DNA from: Janthinobacterium sp. PC23-8
GTDB lineage: Bacteria; Pseudomonadota; Gammaproteobacteria; Burkholderiales; Burkholderiaceae_D
Assembly (NCBI RefSeq): GCF_002250505.1
Contig: NZ_NJGY01000001.1
Span: 3,057,066 to 3,121,065 of the forward strand
Direction: 5' to 3'
DNA: 64,000 nucleotides
The notes beneath the pieces are model-generated. The model was given only the letters and a program-made list of their open reading frames with translations. It searched no databases and was not told where the DNA came from. Shown piece by piece: positions 60,487 through 64,000 of this stretch. Every line of letters starts with the position of its first letter. Position 1 is the first letter of the stretch. The translations under genes were made by a program, and so were the position numbers.

Positions 60487-60726
60487 ATGGTATTAATCAA
60501 GGAAAACTACACCCGCAAGGTCAGCGGAGAAGCGTTCGACTACGAACTCGAATACACGCCCGGCAGCGCCGTGGGCTGGCTGGCCCGCGTCTACCACGAC
60601 GGCGTGCTGAAGGGCTCGCCACACGGCGCGCTGACGGCCAACGTGCTGTCCGGCCCGGCGCTGGAGCAATACCTGCGCGCCTATGTCGAAGGCATGATCG
60701 AGCGCGGGCTCGATGTCGCCGAGTAA
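60487..60726 (+). CDS. Small conserved-type protein (79 aa)
   Basis: A 79-residue soluble protein (begins MVLIKENYTRKVSGEAFDYE; ends YVEGMIERGLDVAE) with an alternating beta-then-helix pattern. AAAGG lies upstream of ATG 60487 at a slightly long distance. No family is recognised. It follows the Pro-rich gene by 24 bases and is followed by a REP-like palindrome, which marks the end of the unit. Confidence 0.6.
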   Translation: MVLIKENYTRKVSGEAFDYELEYTPGSAVGWLARVYHDGVLKGSPHGALTANVLSGPALEQYLRAYVEGMIERGLDVAE

Positions 60727-60732
60727 GATCCG

Positions 60733-60757
60733 GGATCAGACCCGCCGAGTCTGATCC
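60733..60757. repeat. REP-like palindrome, copy 2
   Basis: GGATCAGAC (60733-60741) pairs perfectly with GTCTGATCC (60749-60757) around CCGCCGA. It matches the copy at 51023-51049 apart from base changes that keep pairing, as expected of a dispersed hairpin element. Confidence 0.7.
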
Positions 60758-60885
60758 ACCTCAGGTATACACAAGTTAAACCCGGCCATCAGCCTGATTT
60801 ACGGCGCGCGCTTCGGGTAGCCAGCTCAGTCCGTTCGACCAGACTCCTGTAAAATGTTTCTATAACAACAGGGGGAGTGTGTCGC

Positions 60886-62073
60886 ATGGGGATTGAGCAG
60901 GAGGTCGAGGCCATCCGGGCCGGTATCAAAGCGGGCCGCTTCTCCAACGAGGCGTCGGTATCCCAGGGCATCGTGCTGCGCCTCCTCCATGCGCTGGGCT
61001 GGCCCACTTACGACACCGACGCCGTCTGGCCGGAATACGCGTTGGGAGGACGTCGCGTCGACTTCGCCCTGTGCAACCCACCGGCCAAGCCCATCGCCTT
61101 CGTCGAGGTCAAACAGATCGGCCAGAGCGACGGGGCTGAGCGGCAACTGTTCGAATATGCGTTCCATATTGGCGTTCCGATGGCCATCCTCACCGATGGC
61201 CGCGAGTGGCATTTCTTCCTGCCCGGCGAGCAGGGCGACTATGGCGAGCGTCGTGTCTACAAGCTCGACATCGTCGACCGCGACGTGAAGGAGTGCGTCG
61301 AGCGGTTGCAGCGATACCTGCTGCACTCGGCGGTGGCGTCGGGGCATGCGATCCAGGCCGCCCGCGATGATTACCGCAACGTGTCCAAGGACCGCCAGAT
61401 GCTGGCGACCCTTCCCAAGGCCTGGCGGCAGATCATCGATGACGAAGACGGGATGCTGTTGGAGATCCTCTCCGACCGCGTCGAGAGTCTGTGCGGCTTC
61501 AAACCCGAGCCGGACATGGTCGCGAGCTTCTTGAAGGAAAGCGTGGCCGGCCGTCTGCAGCTGCCTGTCTCCCCGACGAGATCCATCGCTCGGGCCAAAG
61601 CAGCCGCTCAGCTGGGGTCGCAAGTGATGGCAGTCCCGGCTATCGGGACAGCATCGATCAAGTCTGCTGGCCAACCCGCCGCTGCGGCAGCTCCGCCCAT
61701 GCCGGTGGCGCGCGTCGCGGCCGCCCCGAGCCGGCCGGCCGGCTTCTCATTCCAGGGGCAGTTCCATCCAGCCCGCAACGCCATCGACACTCTGCGCCAG
61801 GTGTTCGACCTGCTGATCCAGCGGGACGCGATGTTCGGCGAGCGGTTCGCCGGCTTGCCCAAGCATGGCCGGAGCCGGCGCTACCTGGCCCTCGACGCCA
61901 ACGACCTTTATCCAGGCCGCTCGGACCTGGTTCGTGATAGCTCGACCCAACTGGTCTCTGGCTGGTGGATGAGCACGAACCACAGCAAACAGACGATAGG
62001 CCAGATCATCGCCATGGCGTGCGACGTGGCCGAGGTGGCGTTCGGCAAGGATCTCGTGACCAGCCTGGGCTGA
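60886..62073 (+). CDS. Stand-alone HsdR-N-type nuclease-domain protein
   Basis: A 395-residue protein. Residues ~25-120 match the N-terminal PD-(D/E)xK nuclease domain of type I restriction HsdR: RRVDFALCNPPAKPIAFVEVKQIG with Asp59, Glu74 and Lys76, then ERQLFEYAFHIGVPMAILTDG. The helicase motor of HsdR is absent; instead there is a ~110-residue Ala/Pro linker and a C-terminal ~110-residue domain (residues ~290-395) I cannot name. GGGGGAG lies 8 bases before ATG 60886. Lower GC and AbiE genes next to it suggest a defence islet. A regulatory or DNA-damage role is the alternative. Confidence 0.8.
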   Translation: MGIEQEVEAIRAGIKAGRFSNEASVSQGIVLRLLHALGWPTYDTDAVWPEYALGGRRVDFALCNPPAKPIAFVEVKQIGQSDGAERQLFEYAFHIGVPMAILTDGREWHFFLPGEQGDYGERRVYKLDIVDRDVKECVERLQRYLLHSAVASGHAIQAARDDYRNVSKDRQMLATLPKAWRQIIDDEDGMLLEILSDRVESLCGFKPEPDMVASFLKESVAGRLQLPVSPTRSIARAKAAAQLGSQVMAVPAIGTASIKSAGQPAAAAAPPMPVARVAAAPSRPAGFSFQGQFHPARNAIDTLRQVFDLLIQRDAMFGERFAGLPKHGRSRRYLALDANDLYPGRSDLVRDSSTQLVSGWWMSTNHSKQTIGQIIAMACDVAEVAFGKDLVTSLG

Positions 62074-62262
62074 TTCCAGGACTGCGGCGACGATGCCACA
62101 AAACACAGTTTTGCTGTCGATCAAGTGTGTCCTTGCCCTACTTATATGTAGCGTTGCGGGATACTTGTGAATCGGCTCGACCTTGTCAGTTCATTGCTTA
62201 CCTCGGCTGGTATCTGAGATGACGGCGATAACTCATCGCGCCGTAACGATCTCCGATGGCCC

Positions 62263-62315
62263 TTGACATGGGTTTCTACGCATGCAAACATACGACAATA
62301 ATGTCTTATGTTTGC
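62263..62315 (+). promoter_or_regulatory. Promoter and 32-bp palindrome of the AbiE operon
   Basis: A perfect -35, TTGACA at 62263-62268, is followed 17 bases later by AAACAT (62286-62291) as a weak -10. The -10 lies inside GCAAACATACGACA-ATAA-TGTCTTATGTTTGC (62284-62315), whose 14-base arms differ at one pair. AbiEi antitoxins are known to repress their own operons through inverted repeats. Confidence 0.75.
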
Positions 62316-62324
62316 AGGGTTTTC

Positions 62325-62732
62325 ATGCCGAAAATGAACTTGGAAGAACGCATTGAAATGAGCATCGCTCGCTCCAAACCCAATGTTTTCCTCAGAAAAG
62401 ACTTTGAGCGGTTCGGCGGCTATGATCAGGTCGGTCGCGCTCTACGCGCCGCCATCCGCAAAGGCTTCTTGGTCAAGGCTGGTTATGGCATTTATGTCAA
62501 GGCGAAAAAGTCCAGCATCACGGGTAACCCAATTCCCGTCGTTCCCCTCGTCCAACTGGGACTTGAAGCGTTGTCGAAAATGGGGGTTGAGGCTGACGTT
62601 GGTGCATCGGCCAAGGAATACATATCCGGCAAATCGACGCAAATGCCGATGGCTCCTGTCGTCAATATTGGCAAGGCGCGGGTGGCCCGGAAAATCGGTT
62701 TTGGTGGCAAGCAGATCAGGTATGAGAAATGA
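62325..62732 (+). CDS. AbiEi-type antitoxin (DUF6088 family)
   Basis: A 135-residue protein with an N-terminal winged helix (NVFLRKDFERFGGYDQVGRALRAAIRKGFLVKAGYGIYVKAKK) typical of DUF6088 antitoxins paired with AbiEii toxins. It would neutralise the toxin and repress its own promoter. ATG 62325 is chosen because earlier in-frame ATGs at 62256 and 62301 lie at or inside the promoter palindrome; ATG 62334 is also possible. The stop overlaps the toxin start (ATGA), as is standard for type IV AbiE pairs. Confidence 0.87.
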   Translation: MPKMNLEERIEMSIARSKPNVFLRKDFERFGGYDQVGRALRAAIRKGFLVKAGYGIYVKAKKSSITGNPIPVVPLVQLGLEALSKMGVEADVGASAKEYISGKSTQMPMAPVVNIGKARVARKIGFGGKQIRYEK

Positions 62733-63826
62733 AAAAGATCTCAGCCGTTGACGCTCAGAAGCTCGCTGATTTTGCTCTGGAAAGCCCCGTAGCGCTTCCA
62801 GCTTATGTGCTTGAAAAAGACATGCATGTAGTCGACGCCATGAAAATCCTGGCTGCCTTGCCTGCGAGCCCTCTGTTCAAGCTTGTGTTTTGCGGCGGGA
62901 CGTGTTTATCCAAGGCCTACGGGATTTTGGAACGCATGTCGGAAGACATTGATTATAAAGTCGTGCCGACGGCAGCGGCTCTCATCCTTAGCAAAACTCG
63001 CCGAATGAATGAACTGAAGACGTTCCGACAGTCCGTGACGACAGCCTTGGTGGTCGGCGGATTTACCGGCGATGACGCCATTGCGACAAAAGTGAGAGAC
63101 GAGGGGGCCTATTGCGCGATTAGCGTTGAATATGATTCGGTGTTTGATAAACCAGTTTCGTTGCGCCCACACTTATTAATCGAGCTGAACTACACGGAAT
63201 TGGCCAAGCCAAGCCAATCCCAAGAAGTAGGCTTATTGCTGGACAGGTTGTTAAGCGGCAGCTACTCGGCACCGTTGAAACTGGAGTGTGTTTCGTTGGA
63301 AGAGGCCTTGGCGGAAAAAATAGTTTCTTTTCCGCGTCGTTTAAGCAAGCAGATGGCGGACCAGGTTCCGAAGGGGGCCAAGAGCCAGAAAATATTCAAC
63401 GAAAAATTTTTGACTGAGGAGCTTCATTGGGATAAAGCTCTCATCCGCCATCTTCTCGATGTCAAGATTCTGTCGGATAAATATCCTGCATTGACCGCTG
63501 ATTTGGACGGTTTTGGCTCCCTGCTCGCGACAGCTATCAACAAGGACGCTTTCGAGTTCAAGTCGCATGATGATTTCAAAGACGATCCTGCCAAAGAGCT
63601 ACAAGCCAGCATGGCTTTCGCAAAAACGAGCAAGACGCTCAGCGCCCAGTATGTGGCCTTCGTGAGCGACATGGTTTATGGCGCAGACAAGCCATCGTAT
63701 TCAGACGCCATCGATCATTTTGAATCAGTCTTAAAAACAGCGCTGCAAAGTCCAGTTCTGCAAGCCAGCATCCTTGCGGCGCAACAGGCCGAAAAGTTGA
63801 AAGTTAAGGCTGGCCTTGCTCTTTGA
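62729..63826 (+). CDS. AbiEii/AbiGii-family nucleotidyltransferase toxin
   Basis: A 365-residue DNA polymerase beta-like nucleotidyltransferase. The first catalytic motif is VFCGGTCLSKAYG (GGTCLSK at 56-62), followed by RMSEDIDYKV with the two metal Asp residues (71-76); a conserved Lys lies in EEALAEKIVSF. AbiEii toxins transfer nucleotides to targets (tRNA in related MenT toxins) and cause abortive infection against phages. It is coupled to the antitoxin by a 4-base overlap. The base composition is clearly lower in GC than the core genes. Confidence 0.9.
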   Translation: MKKISAVDAQKLADFALESPVALPAYVLEKDMHVVDAMKILAALPASPLFKLVFCGGTCLSKAYGILERMSEDIDYKVVPTAAALILSKTRRMNELKTFRQSVTTALVVGGFTGDDAIATKVRDEGAYCAISVEYDSVFDKPVSLRPHLLIELNYTELAKPSQSQEVGLLLDRLLSGSYSAPLKLECVSLEEALAEKIVSFPRRLSKQMADQVPKGAKSQKIFNEKFLTEELHWDKALIRHLLDVKILSDKYPALTADLDGFGSLLATAINKDAFEFKSHDDFKDDPAKELQASMAFAKTSKTLSAQYVAFVSDMVYGADKPSYSDAIDHFESVLKTALQSPVLQASILAAQQAEKLKVKAGLAL

Positions 63827-63929
63827 CACCAGGCAATCACATGGATTGCGAGCGAGTTTGTGACGCGAATCGACCTCATTTCAACTGATTAAGGAAACGG
63901 CTCGCGCCTGGGTGCCTTTGTGTCTTGGG

Positions 63930-64000
63930 TCAATCAAACGCCCAGGTATACAGGATGTCCAGCGCATTGTTGGTGCCGGTCTGGAACTGCAAGGTAAAGC
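63930..64000 (-). CDS. 3' end of a reverse-strand gene (partial)
   Basis: Reading the minus strand from the window edge gives 22 codons ending FQTGTNNALDILYTWAFD and then TGA. Codon use is GC-rich and gene-like, but too short to assign a family. The gene lies outside the window. Confidence 0.4.
   Translation of the reverse strand, partial: FTLQFQTGTNNALDILYTWAFD

Noticed and set aside
60762..63952. The 10-base word CAGGTATACA occurs at 60762-60771 and 63943-63952, flanking the defence islet like a target-site duplication.
   Set aside because: The second copy lies in the coding end of another gene, the flanking bases differ, and a 10-base match between two searched edges is not rare enough; no integrase or transposase is present.

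Overview
The window is a GC-rich (roughly 63-65%) chromosomal segment that reads as a betaproteobacterium of the Oxalobacteraceae (Janthinobacterium/Duganella/Massilia type). The evidence is the gene order ubiE - Tim44-like - ubiJ - ubiB - methyltransferase - fmdB - DUF502 - aspS - nudB - EEP hydrolase - clsB - hslR, a PhaM-type PHA granule regulator, and protein sequences typical of that family. No rRNA, tRNA, CRISPR array or intact insertion sequence was recognised.

Layout. 1-4.5 kb: an uptake/catabolic unit (TonB-dependent receptor cut by the window edge, NtaA/DszA-type flavin monooxygenase, secreted alpha/beta hydrolase). 4.6-15.6 kb: housekeeping block for ubiquinone synthesis, Asp-tRNA synthetase, folate Nudix hydrolase, cardiolipin synthase and Hsp15. 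15.6-22.8 kb: fatty-acid beta-oxidation cluster (TetR, acyl-CoA dehydrogenase, HAD/ECH fusion, thiolase, enoyl-CoA hydratase) resembling Bacillus fadNAE in its parts. 22.8-26.6 kb: LysR/lldD divergon and a serine hydrolase. 26.6-29.2 kb: a TetR - YqhD-like - DJ-1-like aldehyde-defence unit with two matched operators. 29.2-36.9 kb: accessory genes including a subclass B3-like metallo-beta-lactamase with a Glu in place of the first Zn ligand His, a HipA-like remnant, an attenuator-like leader, pnuC, a response regulator, HxlR, an AEC transporter, PaiB and OsmC. 37-40.7 kb: MocR regulator, tag and an MnmC with a degenerate methyltransferase half.

40.8-45.3 kb is the most striking locus: rhodanese, serine acetyltransferase (EpsC), a small XRE regulator, a family 2A encapsulin shell protein and a cysteine desulfurase with a ~170-residue disordered N-terminal extension that carries the cargo-loading motifs. 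Together they form a sulfur nanocompartment operon: cysteine is made by EpsC-driven synthesis, and its sulfur is mobilised inside the shell and possibly passed to rhodanese.

45.5-50.9 kb: a cytoplasmic histidine kinase/CheY-TPR pair, PhaM and two tandem DUF3108 proteins. 51.1-57.1 kb: a three-gene SMC complex with MksBEF/Wadjet-like layout (kleisin-position protein, MksE/JetB-like protein, SMC ATPase) but no JetD nuclease and with an SMC-like hinge, followed by an overlapping DUF4424 gene. 57.1-60.7 kb: a membrane protein, an S9 prolyl-oligopeptidase-like peptidase and two small genes. 60.8-63.8 kb: a lower-GC defence islet with a stand-alone HsdR-N type nuclease and an AbiEi/AbiEii toxin-antitoxin pair under a near-perfect 32-bp palindrome. 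The window ends in the 3' tip of a reverse-strand gene.
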